Source: Gammaproteobacteria bacterium
GTDB taxonomy: Bacteria; Pseudomonadota; Gammaproteobacteria; Competibacterales; Competibacteraceae
Assembly (NCBI GenBank): GCA_024235035.1
Contig: JACKNE010000014.1
Span: 1 to 64,000, forward strand
DNA: 64,000 nucleotides
Direction of reading: 5' to 3'
Each line of letters opens with the position of its first letter. Position 1 is the stretch's first letter. Shown here piece after piece: positions 36,680-46,058 of the stretch. Under the pieces are notes generated by a model. It was given only the letters and a program-made list of their open reading frames with translations, was not told the origin of the DNA and ran no database searches. The position numbers were made by a program, and so were the translations under genes.

Positions 36680-37531
36680 TCAATTTCCCAGTAACCAATC
36701 GCGCACCACGGTGATTTGATCATCGGCCATTAGCGCCGGGGCATGGCCCATGCCGGAAAATTCGATCAACTTCGCCTTGGGGCCACGCTCGGTCATAGCG
36801 ATGGCGTCGGCATGATCCAGCACATCGGAATGCTCACCACGTAACACCAGGCTTGGACATTGCACGGCGTCCCATACTGGCCACAGGTCGATGTCCTTCA
36901 ATTCCAGCGTCTTGAAGTTCTCGGCAATGCCTGGGTCATAGGCTAATGTATAGCGACCATCCTCCAGTTGTCGGGCGTTGTGGAGGGTCATGTGCCGCCA
37001 TTGTTCGTCCGTCAAGTTACCGAACGTGGCGGCGATCGTGCGTAGAAAGCGCTCCATTTTTTCGATGCTTTCATAGGCGACGACTTGGCCGACGTAAGTA
37101 GCGACCCGTTGCAGTCCAGCGGCAGGGATGCGCGGGCCAATGTCGTTGATCACCAATTTATGAATCGGTGTCCCAGCGTAGCTGGCCAGAAAGATGCCAA
37201 TCAATCCGCCCATTGAGGTGCCGATGTAATCCACGCGCTCGGCGTCAATACGCGCCAGCAGCATGGCCATGTCGTTCACGTATAGTGGATAAGTGTAGTC
37301 GGTCTTATCGTGCAACCAGTCGCTCTGGCCACGTCCGACTACGTCTGGGCAAATGACCCGATATTCTTGTTCCAAGGCCGCCGCTAGGAAGTCGAAATCA
37401 CGGCCGGTTCGGGTGAGACCGTGGACGCAAATCAGCACCTTCGGGTTGTCCGGATCACCCCATTCCGTGAAGTGGACACGATGAAAGCCATGTGGACCGA
37501 GAGCGCGGTAGTGATGGGATGTCATGGTCAT
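36680..37531 (-). CDS. alpha/beta-hydrolase
   Basis: The open frame continues to 38158, but homology starts at MTMTSHHYRALG (ATG 37531 or 37525), giving 283 residues. The upstream part is antisense to the neighbouring gene. The fold has the oxyanion-hole segment Cys-Val-His-Gly-Leu-Thr-Arg, nucleophile elbow Gly-Thr-Ser-Met-Gly-Gly (Ser), an acid in Leu-Arg-Gly-Glu-His-Ser-Asp and a C-terminal His in Gly-Met-Gly-His-Ala-Pro. The esterase or lipase substrate is unknown. It is divergent from a second hydrolase, with 105 bp between the starts. Confidence 0.88.
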   Translation of the reverse strand: MTMTSHHYRALGPHGFHRVHFTEWGDPDNPKVLICVHGLTRTGRDFDFLAAALEQEYRVICPDVVGRGQSDWLHDKTDYTYPLYVNDMAMLLARIDAERVDYIGTSMGGLIGIFLASYAGTPIHKLVINDIGPRIPAAGLQRVATYVGQVVAYESIEKMERFLRTIAATFGNLTDEQWRHMTLHNARQLEDGRYTLAYDPGIAENFKTLELKDIDLWPVWDAVQCPSLVLRGEHSDVLDHADAIAMTERGPKAKLIEFSGMGHAPALMADDQITVVRDWLLGN

Positions 37532-37636
37532 GAATTCATTACTCTCTGGTAGTAAGTGATATTTTGGCATTATGCCGGCAAGTAGAGCACAGTGACTATA
37601 ATAACGACCATCCACTTCTGAAAGGAGCAGATCGGC

Positions 37637-38380
37637 GTGACCATGCTGCATTACAGCGAGAGCGGTGAAGGTGAACCACTCATCTTGTTGCATAGTGGTG
37701 GAATGAGCAGCGCAGAGTGGAAACCGCAAATTCCCTTGTTCGCTCGCCATTTTCGGGTGATTGTCCCAGACCATCTGGGGCATGGTCGCAGTCCGATGGT
37801 CGCTGATCGGTTGCGCGTCAGCGACATGGGCCGCGCTGTATTGGAGATCATGGATGAATTGATGCTTCCGGCGGCAAATCTGGTGGGTTCTTCCATGGGC
37901 GGAGCAGTGGCGCTGTGGCTCACCGTTCACTATCCTGAACGGGTGAGTCGGTTGGTGCTGTACCGGATTGGTTACCGAAAAGACCAGGTGACCCATGCCG
38001 GTACGCGCAACATGGCTGATCCGGCTTATTGGCGCGGCGTTGGGATGCATAAGTGGCTGAGCGATGTTCATCGTCCGCAAGGTGGGCCAGACGCTTGGGA
38101 AGAAGTGATTTTGCGAGTGTCCGAGGCATTGGAGCCAGCGACTAGTGATCATGCCCACGATCTAGAGATCTTAGAGCGCATCACCCAACCGACGCTGATG
38201 GTCGTTGGCGATCGTGATCCTGTAGCGCCGCTCGATCAGATTCTGGAGATGTTCGGTGCGATTCCCAACGCTGGGCTATGGATCATGCCTTACGCGACCC
38301 ATGTCACAGCGACCAGCACTTGGCGGGCAGAGTCGTTCGCACTGGAAGTCACTCGATTTTTGCAGCGGCGGGAGTCATAA
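37637..38380 (+). CDS. alpha/beta-hydrolase
   Basis: The 247-residue protein starts at GTG 37637 behind AAAGGAG (ATG 37643 is possible). It has Leu-Leu-His-Ser-Gly-Gly as oxyanion region, Asp-His-Leu-Gly-His-Gly-Arg-Ser, the nucleophile elbow Gly-Ser-Ser-Met-Gly-Gly, and an acid in Val-Gly-Asp-Arg-Asp-Pro. The usual catalytic His near the end is plausible at Tyr-Ala-Thr-His-Val. It is only distantly similar to the divergent hydrolase next to it, so this is not a recent duplication. Its substrate is unknown. Confidence 0.88.
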   Translation: MTMLHYSESGEGEPLILLHSGGMSSAEWKPQIPLFARHFRVIVPDHLGHGRSPMVADRLRVSDMGRAVLEIMDELMLPAANLVGSSMGGAVALWLTVHYPERVSRLVLYRIGYRKDQVTHAGTRNMADPAYWRGVGMHKWLSDVHRPQGGPDAWEEVILRVSEALEPATSDHAHDLEILERITQPTLMVVGDRDPVAPLDQILEMFGAIPNAGLWIMPYATHVTATSTWRAESFALEVTRFLQRRES

Positions 38381-38436
38381 GCAAAATCGCATGATTCTTT
38401 ATTCATTAAACTCAATAACCCTCTATGGGAATAGCA

Positions 38437-39285
38437 ATGCTCCGATTTGAAAACTTGTTTATCATTCAAATAATCGGCTTGTTGATAAATCGCAAGTTCT
38501 CTGGAGATTGCCACATACGCATTGACTCTTTACCGGCACATCTTCAGTTTTCCGGAGGGACTCTCATTGATGCTTCCTATCAGGACTTGGTAAGAGCGGA
38601 TGCACTGGAAAAAATACTTTGGACTTGCAAGGGGGGGATTGAGCTTTCGCCTATGCCCTATCCAGAAACCGGCTGGAATTACATCCCTGATATGGATCGA
38701 TCTATCGCTAAATCTAGTTTATCGATGCCTGACGATTGTCCGTTTATGAAAAATCTTTTCCTGGAAAGAAGCAAAGTTGGTTTGCAGGATAAATCCACCT
38801 TCATGGAGATAGGACAGCTTATTTATAATAGGGTTCGCAGTGGGATTAGCACTAATATTATTGAAGCGCAAAAAGGGATTTTACCTTCAGATTTTTGGGG
38901 CAGTCTCTTTCATCTGATGGGCACCGGACAAATCATGGGCGATTATGGACAAAATCTCAGCGTTTTGTTACTGAAGGTGCAAGGCCATATCGTTAATAAT
39001 CTGCAAAAGATGCTAGGAAAACGAGTCGCAGAACTCTATCAGGATCGTCTATCGCAAGAAATGGATAGGCAATGGCCAAATTTTCCTGCGCATAAGAACT
39101 ATGATCGAATCTATGGCGCTTATGATCGAATCTACGGTACAGCGCCCTACCAGACATGGGCGAAATTGCTCGGCGAGGCTGTGGCCAAGGCGGCTTCGAC
39201 GGCAATGGGCCATTCTTGTTATAAAAAGGCTTTGGCTTCGTTGAAGCTTGAAGAGAATGATCTTTTACAACAATTACTTGATTAG
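38437..39285 (+). CDS. DUF4388-like protein of unknown function
   Basis: The start at ATG 38437 gives 282 residues; an in-frame ATG 12 bp upstream lacks a ribosome binding site. The first 75 residues resemble a DUF4388 (PATAN-type) domain: IIGLLINRKFSGDCHIRID, then Phe-Ser-Gly-Gly-Thr-Leu-Ile-Asp-Ala-Ser. Such domains occur in response-regulator and gliding/chemosensory proteins. The rest is mainly helical and unrecognised, with a tandem Tyr-Asp-Arg-Ile-Tyr-Gly repeat at about residues 222-235 encoded by a 21-bp duplication (39100-39141). It sits 12 bp before a polytopic membrane protein, so the two are probably co-expressed. The AT-richer DNA suggests a different history from the neighbours. 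Confidence 0.7.
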   Translation: MLRFENLFIIQIIGLLINRKFSGDCHIRIDSLPAHLQFSGGTLIDASYQDLVRADALEKILWTCKGGIELSPMPYPETGWNYIPDMDRSIAKSSLSMPDDCPFMKNLFLERSKVGLQDKSTFMEIGQLIYNRVRSGISTNIIEAQKGILPSDFWGSLFHLMGTGQIMGDYGQNLSVLLLKVQGHIVNNLQKMLGKRVAELYQDRLSQEMDRQWPNFPAHKNYDRIYGAYDRIYGTAPYQTWAKLLGEAVAKAASTAMGHSCYKKALASLKLEENDLLQQLLD

Positions 39286-39297
39286 GAGACGGGTCAA

Positions 39298-40056
39298 ATG
39301 ACCGGCGTGGTCGCTATTCTTTGGATTATTATGTGCCTTCCAATTGGATTATTTCCTCTGCTGAACATCAATCAGGAAATTCTCTTTAGTTATTCGCTAT
39401 TGGCGCAAATCATTACGCCGACCGTCGCAGCTCTGTGCTGTTATATCACGAGCGTTGTTTTCCCAAAAGATGATGCGATGCGTAGGGTTTGGAGCTTGTT
39501 GGGTACAGGCGTACTGTGTTGGGGAATAGGAGCGATATTATTTGCTGTATACCCTTTAATGCATGATGGGGAAGAAACGCCTTATCCATGGTACGCTGAT
39601 GTGGGTTATCTGCTAATGGTGCCGTGTGTCTTGGCTGCATTCTATGTTTTCAAGAAGAGCCTGCATGTTGATTCGCCGCTATGGGGGCGTATTAGCGCCG
39701 TTTTCTTCTTCTTGGCTGCGCTGGCTCTTTCTATTGCCTTCAATCTCAGTAAATTTACGGATTCTAACGCTGTTCTCCCCTATTTAGTGACTCTTTTATA
39801 TACTTTTGGAGACCCGTTGTTATTGGGCGGCACGATTTTTGTTGCATCTCTATTGGCCGGCGGTGCAGTTGCTCGCCCCTGGTGGTTGGTGCTGATCGGC
39901 CTGATTCTTTATTACGCGGCTGATTTGAGCTACACCTATTTGGTGGTGAATGAGCAGTATGCTACCGGAGATCTCATCGATGTCGGTTGGTTGCTCGGGT
40001 TTGGTTGCATCGCCGTGGCCGCATTGATGACTCGTTCCCTGTTCAAGGAATTCTAG
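39298..40056 (+). CDS. polytopic membrane protein of unknown function
   Basis: The 252-residue protein has about eight predicted membrane segments. It resembles the membrane-sensor part that heads some GGDEF or histidine-kinase proteins, with Tyr-Pro-Trp-Tyr-Ala-Asp-Val-Gly-Tyr and Tyr-Tyr-Ala-Asp-Leu-Ser-Tyr-Thr-Tyr loops, but has no output domain. AGGAG lies just before the start. It forms a two-gene unit with the DUF4388-like gene upstream. A role as a membrane sensor whose partner is the soluble neighbour is a guess. Confidence 0.72.
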   Translation: MTGVVAILWIIMCLPIGLFPLLNINQEILFSYSLLAQIITPTVAALCCYITSVVFPKDDAMRRVWSLLGTGVLCWGIGAILFAVYPLMHDGEETPYPWYADVGYLLMVPCVLAAFYVFKKSLHVDSPLWGRISAVFFFLAALALSIAFNLSKFTDSNAVLPYLVTLLYTFGDPLLLGGTIFVASLLAGGAVARPWWLVLIGLILYYAADLSYTYLVVNEQYATGDLIDVGWLLGFGCIAVAALMTRSLFKEF

Positions 40057-40167
40057 GCGAAACGCAGTGCGAGTCTCGTATGGCCGATCCAGCCTGCTGG
40101 GGAGGGATCGGTACGCACGAGTGGTTATTCGGAGCCTTGCAGATTGCAGGGTACTCGACATGAGAAG

Positions 40168-41019
40168 TCATTTTGCAGGCGATAAGATGGGCGTTTCGGT
40201 TTCCTTGTCGCGTTCGATCATGGCATAGGCCGAATGATTGTGAATGGACTCGAAGTTTTCCGATTCCACTGCATAGGCTGCTACTCGATCGTCCTGGTTT
40301 AGCTTGGCGGCAATATCGCGCACCATATCCTCGACAAATTTAGGATTCTCGTAGGCTTGTTCGGTCACATACTTCTCATCAGGTCGTTTGAGCAATCCAA
40401 AGAGTTCGCAAGATGCCTCCTTTTCAGCCAGATCGATCATATCTTCGATCCACAGGAAGCCTTTTACCCGCACATTGATCGTGACATGAGAGCGCTGATT
40501 GTGAGCGCCGTATCTAGAAATCTTTTTCGAGCAAGGACACAAGCTAGTCACTGGCACCACCACCTTGAGATTCATGGCAGGCTGTCCATTGCGGATCTCA
40601 CCGATGAAGGTCACCTCGTAATCCATCAGGCTCTCCACGCCGGAAATGGGCGCTGCCTTGTTGACAAAATAGGTGAACGTCATCTCGATATGTCCGGCCT
40701 CGGCCTCCAAGCGCTCGGTCATTTCCACCAGCATGTCCTTGAATGAGTCGACAGAAATCTCGCGTCCCGGTACGTTCAGGATTTCCACGAATCGCGACAT
40801 GTGAGTGCCCTTGAAGTTATGAGGCAGGTTCACATACATGTTGAAGATCGCGATGGTATGTTGTTCGCCGCCGCTGCGGTCGCGGACCCGAACCGGATGA
40901 CGAATATCCTTAATGCCCACTTTATTAATCGCCAGTCGGCGGGTGTCGGCGCTGTTCTGCACGTCAGGAATAGGGATCACCGTGGACATGGCCGCGGAAC
41001 TCATGATCAATGGCTTCAT
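40168..41019 (-). CDS. folE2: GTP cyclohydrolase FolE2
   Basis: The 283-residue type IB GTP cyclohydrolase has the FolE2 signatures Ser-Leu-Cys-Pro-Cys-Ser-Lys (catalytic Cys) and Gly-Ala-His-Asn-Gln-Arg-Ser, plus Asp-Ile-Arg-His-Pro-Val near the start. GAGG precedes the ATG. It converts GTP to 7,8-dihydroneopterin triphosphate for folate or queuosine precursors. Unlike FolE it is not strictly zinc dependent and is often expressed under zinc shortage. No Zur box was seen upstream by eye. It stands alone, upstream of dxs in the opposite reading order. Confidence 0.96.
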   Translation of the reverse strand: MKPLIMSSAAMSTVIPIPDVQNSADTRRLAINKVGIKDIRHPVRVRDRSGGEQHTIAIFNMYVNLPHNFKGTHMSRFVEILNVPGREISVDSFKDMLVEMTERLEAEAGHIEMTFTYFVNKAAPISGVESLMDYEVTFIGEIRNGQPAMNLKVVVPVTSLCPCSKKISRYGAHNQRSHVTINVRVKGFLWIEDMIDLAEKEASCELFGLLKRPDEKYVTEQAYENPKFVEDMVRDIAAKLNQDDRVAAYAVESENFESIHNHSAYAMIERDKETETPILSPAK

Positions 41020-41161
41020 GTAATCCTCTCAAGGTAAGTGTTCGCCTTAGCTCTTCCCATATCTTCTGCTCCAATGCATCGGTCTTAGTGAATCGGATTA
41101 GACATTGACATCCCCATTGGATGATGGATCGAGCGGTTAATTCCCGATGAGCATACTCAAC

Positions 41162-43033
41162 TTATCGCTGTTTCCGCCAGTCAACTAAGCGTTGCAATAC
41201 GCCATCGACGTCCAAACCGCATTCGGCTAACAGCTCCACTCGCTCGCCTTGCTCGATGAAACGATCAGGTAAGCCAATGTGTAAAACTGGAATCGAGATA
41301 CCGCGCTGCGCTAGGCAATCGCTGATCGCATCGCCGGCGCCGCCGGCGATTGCATTGTCCTCCAGCGTCACCAGTTCGTGATGCTCAGCGGCTATCTGTA
41401 CGATCAGCGCCTCATCCAGTGGTTTGACAAAACGCATATTGACCACAGTGGCATCTAGGTGTTCTGCTGCCGCTTGCGCGACCGTGACCATATCGCCAAA
41501 CGCCAGCAACGCTAAATCCCGGCCACGGCGACGAACCTCACCCCGGCCCACCGGCAGCATTCGCATCTCCCGCTTGGGAACTACACCGGGTCCTTTACCA
41601 CGCGGGTAGCGCACCGTTGCTGGCTGATTTAGCTGGAAACCGGTGTAGAGCATCTGTCGGCACTCGTCCTCATCTGCTGGCGCCATCATGACCAGGTTGG
41701 GAATACAGCGTAGATAGCTGTAGTCGAAGCTGCCAGCGTGCGTCGGCCCATCCGGCCCGACCAATCCAGCGCGATCGATAGCGAAAAGCACCGGCAAATT
41801 TTGCAGTGCCACGTCGTGAATGAGTTGGTCATAGGCGCGTTGCAGAAAAGTGGAATAGATCGCTACTACAGGCTTGAGTCCTTCGCAGGCTAGCCCAGCG
41901 GCCAGAGTCACAGCATGTTGCTCGGCGATGGCAACATCAAAATAACGGTCTGGGAAACGTTCGGAAAATTCCACCAGCCCCGAGCCTTCGCGCATAGCCG
42001 GGGTAATGCCGATTAACCGCTCATCCTGAGCGGCCATATCGCATAGCCATTCGCTAAACACCTGAGTATAGGTTGGCTTGCCTCCGGATGTGGCCGGTTT
42101 CAAACCACAAGCTGGATCGAAGGCGCCAACCCCGTGATAATCGACAGGCTCTTCTTCAGCGAGTGGATAACCTTTACCCTTGCGGGTGACAACGTGCAAC
42201 AGGCGTGGCCCCTTGAGCGCTCGCAGGTTACGCAAGGTCTGTACTAGAGTCAGCAGATCGTGCCCATCTACTGGACCGAAGTAGTGAAACCCCAATTCCT
42301 CGAATAGTGTTCCCTCTGGTGCAAACAGGCCCTTGACATGCTCCTCGGCGCGGCGCGCGACTTCCAATACTGGGGGTACATGACTGAGTACTTTCTTGCC
42401 GCCCTCGCGCACCGTCGAAAACAACTGGCCGGATAGCAGCTTGGTCAGATGAGCCGATAGCGCGCCGACATTCGGTGAAATTGACATCTCATTGTCGTTG
42501 AGCACCACCAACAGGTCGCTCTTGAGGTGACCCGCGTGATTGAGTGCTTCGAAGGCCATGCCAGCCGTCATCGCGCCATCACCAATAATGGCGACGATCT
42601 TGCGGTCGCTACTCGTGCGCTCAGCGGCGATGGCCATGCCTAGCGCCGCGCTGAGCGAAGTGCTGGAATGACCGACCCCGAAGGTGTCATAGGGACTTTC
42701 ACAACGTTTGGGAAAACCGGCGATGCCATCCTTGCGTCGCAGGGTATGCATGCATTTGCGGCGACCAGTCAGGATCTTATGTGGGTAGGTTTGATGGCCC
42801 ACGTCCCAGATCAGCCGGTCTTCTGGAGTATTAAAGGTATAATGCAGGGCGATGGTCAATTCGACGGTGCCTAGATTGGCAGCGAAATGCCCACCGGTGC
42901 GGGCGACGGTCTGGATCAGAAATTCACGCAGCTCCTCAGCCAGCGTCGGCAGACGCGCTTCGGGTAGATTACGTAAATCTTGTGGAATATTAATCTGTTC
43001 CAGCAACGGTGAGGTAGATCCAGTGAGGGGCAT
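41162..43033 (-). CDS. dxs: 1-deoxy-D-xylulose-5-phosphate synthase
   Basis: The start at ATG 43033 gives 623 residues, matching E. coli (620); the frame extends 18 codons further without homology. The thiamine-diphosphate-binding motif Gly-Asp-Gly-Ala-Met-Thr-Ala-Gly-Met, the conserved Asp-Val-Gly-His-Gln-Thr-Tyr-Pro-His and Asp-Gly-Pro-Thr-His-Ala-Gly are present. It makes DXP from pyruvate and glyceraldehyde 3-phosphate, the entry step of the MEP isoprenoid pathway. It follows ispA and xseB in the common xseB-ispA-dxs operon. Confidence 0.98.
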   Translation of the reverse strand: MPLTGSTSPLLEQINIPQDLRNLPEARLPTLAEELREFLIQTVARTGGHFAANLGTVELTIALHYTFNTPEDRLIWDVGHQTYPHKILTGRRKCMHTLRRKDGIAGFPKRCESPYDTFGVGHSSTSLSAALGMAIAAERTSSDRKIVAIIGDGAMTAGMAFEALNHAGHLKSDLLVVLNDNEMSISPNVGALSAHLTKLLSGQLFSTVREGGKKVLSHVPPVLEVARRAEEHVKGLFAPEGTLFEELGFHYFGPVDGHDLLTLVQTLRNLRALKGPRLLHVVTRKGKGYPLAEEEPVDYHGVGAFDPACGLKPATSGGKPTYTQVFSEWLCDMAAQDERLIGITPAMREGSGLVEFSERFPDRYFDVAIAEQHAVTLAAGLACEGLKPVVAIYSTFLQRAYDQLIHDVALQNLPVLFAIDRAGLVGPDGPTHAGSFDYSYLRCIPNLVMMAPADEDECRQMLYTGFQLNQPATVRYPRGKGPGVVPKREMRMLPVGRGEVRRRGRDLALLAFGDMVTVAQAAAEHLDATVVNMRFVKPLDEALIVQIAAEHHELVTLEDNAIAGGAGDAISDCLAQRGISIPVLHIGLPDRFIEQGERVELLAECGLDVDGVLQRLVDWRKQR

Positions 43034-43123
43034 TGTAACAAGGTCCGTGTCTGTGAACGGTATCGTCAAAGGAGAAGTGGCCGGCATGGGATTTCTTGAC
43101 CCGCAGCAGGTGTTTCAGGAGTT

Positions 43124-44011
43124 TCAGTAGGTGCGCTCGACGATATAAGCAGCGATCCAACGCAGGGGATCAGCTTTTGTATCCAGTGGTTCCAGGCTGG
43201 CCAGTGCTTCTTGATACAGCATCTGGGCGTGCTCACGGGCGCCTTCCAAGCCTAGCAACATCGGGTAAGTCGGTTTATTGAGAATTCGATCCACGCCGGT
43301 CGTTTTACCCAATATAGTGGTATCGCCCACGACATCGAGAATGTCGTCCTGGATCTGAAATGCTAGCCCAATGCATTTGGCGTAGCGATCCAGCCGTTCC
43401 AGAATAGTAGGCTCAACAGCTGGCTGGCTAAGCGCACCCATCAGGACGCTGGCACGGATCAGTGCGCCGGTTTTATGGATGTGCATGTTTTCCAATTCCG
43501 CCAGGGTTAATTCCCGGCCAATCGCTGCCAGATCGATGGCTTGGCCACCGGCCATGCCTCGGGAGCCAGCAGCCTGCGCCAATACCCCCTGCATCCGTAG
43601 GCGGATAGCCGGATCCGGAATCATTGCCGAGTCTTGAGCGAGCACCTGGAATGCCAGCGCCTGTAAGGCATCACCGGCCAGAATTGCCAACGCTTCACCA
43701 AATGCCTTGTGGCAGGTTGGCTGGCTGTGACGAAAGTCGTCGTTATCCATCGCTGGCAGATCATCATGGATCAGCGAATAGGCATGAATGAACTCTACTG
43801 CGCAGGCTGGGCCATCTAGCATTTCCGGATGCGCGCCGATGACATGGCCGGCCAGATAAACCAGTACGGGTCGGATGCGTTTGCCGCCGCCCAGCACTGC
43901 GTAACGCATGGCTTGGTGCAGGTTTTCGGGATGCAGATCGATTGCCGGCAGACGCTGGTCGAGAGCTTGGTTAGCACGGATCTGATAGGTCTTGATCAAT
44001 TCCGCTGCCAT
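43124..44011 (-). CDS. ispA: farnesyl diphosphate synthase (short-chain polyprenyl synthase)
   Basis: The start is taken at ATG 44011 (295 residues; E. coli 299), 4 bp after the xseB stop; a TTG at 44032 overlapping xseB is the alternative. Two aspartate-rich motifs, Asp-Asp-Leu-Pro-Ala-Met-Asp and Asp-Asp-Ile-Leu-Asp, bind the magnesium diphosphate substrates. Gly-Gly-Gly-Lys-Arg-Ile-Arg-Pro lies near residue 43. It condenses IPP with DMAPP and GPP to give FPP for quinones and undecaprenyl phosphate. It lies between xseB and dxs. Confidence 0.97.
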   Translation of the reverse strand: MAAELIKTYQIRANQALDQRLPAIDLHPENLHQAMRYAVLGGGKRIRPVLVYLAGHVIGAHPEMLDGPACAVEFIHAYSLIHDDLPAMDNDDFRHSQPTCHKAFGEALAILAGDALQALAFQVLAQDSAMIPDPAIRLRMQGVLAQAAGSRGMAGGQAIDLAAIGRELTLAELENMHIHKTGALIRASVLMGALSQPAVEPTILERLDRYAKCIGLAFQIQDDILDVVGDTTILGKTTGVDRILNKPTYPMLLGLEGAREHAQMLYQEALASLEPLDTKADPLRWIAAYIVERTY

Positions 44012-44015
44012 CGCG

Positions 44016-44258
44016 TCAATCCACGGCTTCAACGAATGGCAGGGTTTCCAACTGTCCGTGTCGTTCCATCACTTGCTCGACTTGCCGCTCGACATGTTGC
44101 AACGTTACCTGACAATTTTTCACCAAGCTGACGCCCTGTTTGAAGCACTGTAGAGTCTCCTCAAGACTCAAATCACCTTGCTCAAGGTGCTTGACCAGAT
44201 TTTCCAGTTCCGCCAGCGCTACCTCGAAAGGGATAGGGGGGGATTTTTTGGCTGTCAT
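44016..44258 (-). CDS. xseB: exodeoxyribonuclease VII small subunit
   Basis: The 80-residue acidic helical protein has the family core FEVALAELENLVKHLEQGD followed by Leu-Ser-Leu-Glu-Glu. It is the small subunit of the XseA/XseB nuclease that degrades single-stranded DNA. It is the first gene of the xseB-ispA-dxs unit. xseA is not nearby, as is usual. Confidence 0.96.
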   Translation of the reverse strand: MTAKKSPPIPFEVALAELENLVKHLEQGDLSLEETLQCFKQGVSLVKNCQVTLQHVERQVEQVMERHGQLETLPFVEAVD

Positions 44259-44439
44259 GCCTGTCCGTCCACTTTATAGGTAAACGCTTACGTTACCTTG
44301 TGGTTAGTAAACGGTCAATTTCGAACATCTCAACGACGATGCCAGCTAACCTCCTATTTGGAGGAGGATGAACAGGGCTCATGGTGAGCGGCGCCTACCC
44401 TGCAGGTATTTTTATCTAAGGAAATCACCTAAAGAGCTA

Positions 44440-45825
44440 CTAGCTTTTTTCCCCCTGCTGAGGTAAGGGGGGGCGAGAGGATTCGCTGCGGCTTTGCAAC
44501 AAGGTCATGCCCTTAAGCATATTCAGCGCTTCATACAATTGGTAATCGCTTTTCGCTAATTCGCTATCAGGGCCAGTGGTAGTCTTAGGTACGGACACAG
44601 GAGGCGTAGGTACGGGTTCGTCGGTAACGGGGGTAACGCCATTGCCACCGTCATTCTGCAGATGGCCGGTTAAATCTGCTTCCTTGATCAGACCAGCATC
44701 GACGCTGTCGTCAGCGACCTTGAGCGAGCTGAGTTCGATATCAGGCTTGATGCCTTCGGCCTGGATTGAGCGGCCATTTGGAGTATAGTAACGGGCGGTG
44801 GTCAGCTTGACCGCTGCGCCGTTGCCGAGCGGCAGAATCGTTTGCACAGAACCCTTGCCGAATGTGCGTTCGCCCAACACCAACGCCCGCCGGTGGTCCT
44901 GCAGCGCACCAGCGACTATCTCCGAAGCTGAAGCTGAGCCGCTATTGACCAAGACTACCATGGGTGCTTTTTCAAGCAGATCGCCGGTAGTTGCCTTGAA
45001 GGTTTGTTCGGAATCCTGATCACGACCCTTGGTCTGCACGATGATGCCTTCATCAAGAAAATCGTCGGCTACATCGACTGCACCGCTCAGCACCCCACCG
45101 GGATTATTGCGCAGATCCAGGATCAGTCCCTTGAGAACGCCCTGATTCTGCTTTTGGAGATCTTGTAACGCCTCCTTGAGGTTCGCCTCGGTCCTGGCCT
45201 GAAACTGGGTGATGCGTAGGTAACCGAATTCCGGTTCCAGCAGGCGACTTTTAACGCTCCTGACCTGAATGACTTCACGAATTAGCTTGACTTTAAAAGG
45301 TTTTTTTACTCCTTCGCGGACAATGGTCAGAACGATGGATGTATTAGGTTTGCCGCGCATCCGAGTGATGGCGTCAGATAAGATCATGCCTTTGACTGAG
45401 GTGTCATCCAGCCGAATGATCAGATCACCGGTCTGGATACCGGCTCGCTGAGCAGGGGTATCGTCAATAGGCGCGATAACCTTGATGAAGCCATTTTCCT
45501 GTCCGACTTCGATACCGAGTCCACCAAATTCGCCAGAGGTGCCGATCTGCAAATCCTGGAAGGCTTCAGTATCCAGATAGGCCGAATGAGGATCCAGATT
45601 ACTCAGCATACCGCGAATAGCGTTTTCCAGCAGAGCCTTGTCTTCGACCGGTTCGACGTAATCCCGCTTGACTGCGTCGAGGACACCAGTGAAGGTACGT
45701 AACTCATCAAGCGGCAGTTTGCTTTCCGGGGGTGCATTCTTCTCGGCCCAGGCAGTATGGCCCATCATCAGCGAAATACCGGCCAGAAAGCTTAGCGCCA
45801 GGCCATATCGGATTACAGCACTCAT
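44440..45825 (-). CDS. ctpA: carboxy-terminal processing protease (S41 family)
   Basis: The 461-residue protein has a signal peptide (cleavage near residue 27), a PDZ domain (about 95-180) and the S41 protease core. The catalytic Ser is in Asn-Ser-Gly-Ser-Ala-Ser-Ala-Ser-Glu and the Lys in Thr-Phe-Gly-Lys-Gly-Ser-Val-Gln. It degrades or trims periplasmic proteins and murein hydrolases. The C-terminal tail after the core is low in conservation; its last dozen residues (SSRPPLPQQGEKS) look encoded by a REP-like G/C hairpin. A GGAG sequence precedes the ATG. Confidence 0.95.
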   Translation of the reverse strand: MSAVIRYGLALSFLAGISLMMGHTAWAEKNAPPESKLPLDELRTFTGVLDAVKRDYVEPVEDKALLENAIRGMLSNLDPHSAYLDTEAFQDLQIGTSGEFGGLGIEVGQENGFIKVIAPIDDTPAQRAGIQTGDLIIRLDDTSVKGMILSDAITRMRGKPNTSIVLTIVREGVKKPFKVKLIREVIQVRSVKSRLLEPEFGYLRITQFQARTEANLKEALQDLQKQNQGVLKGLILDLRNNPGGVLSGAVDVADDFLDEGIIVQTKGRDQDSEQTFKATTGDLLEKAPMVVLVNSGSASASEIVAGALQDHRRALVLGERTFGKGSVQTILPLGNGAAVKLTTARYYTPNGRSIQAEGIKPDIELSSLKVADDSVDAGLIKEADLTGHLQNDGGNGVTPVTDEPVPTPPVSVPKTTTGPDSELAKSDYQLYEALNMLKGMTLLQSRSESSRPPLPQQGEKS

Positions 45826-45951
45826 CTTCGCTCCGAAACACTCGAGGTGGGGATTAAAACGGAGGGGAATTTGGATTATCGGGGTGATGTCGATCTATGA
45901 CAACGGGAGAGGTCTGGAAATTGCGTGACAGGAGAGGGAATTTTTTCCTGG

Positions 45952-45981
45952 CCTAGGGGAACTCATGTGGGCTCCCCTAGG
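45952..45981. repeat. 9-bp inverted repeat in the ctpA-gpmA spacer
   Basis: CCTAGGGGA and TCCCCTAGG flank a 12-nt loop in the 275-bp gap between ctpA and gpmA. No U-tract follows on either strand, so it is not a typical intrinsic terminator. It may be an operator or a transcript-stabilising hairpin. Confidence 0.5.
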
Positions 45982-46058
45982 TAATGAGTAATGAGGTAGA
46001 AGTGTGAGGTTCCTGTCGTGGAAGCATCGCCATCGGTCCGAGGGTATGCCTCCCACGT

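Noticed and set aside
37532..38158. N-terminal extension of the minus-strand hydrolase up to 38158
   Set aside because: It is antisense to the second hydrolase at 37637-38380 and has no homology-like sequence; the real start is near 37531.
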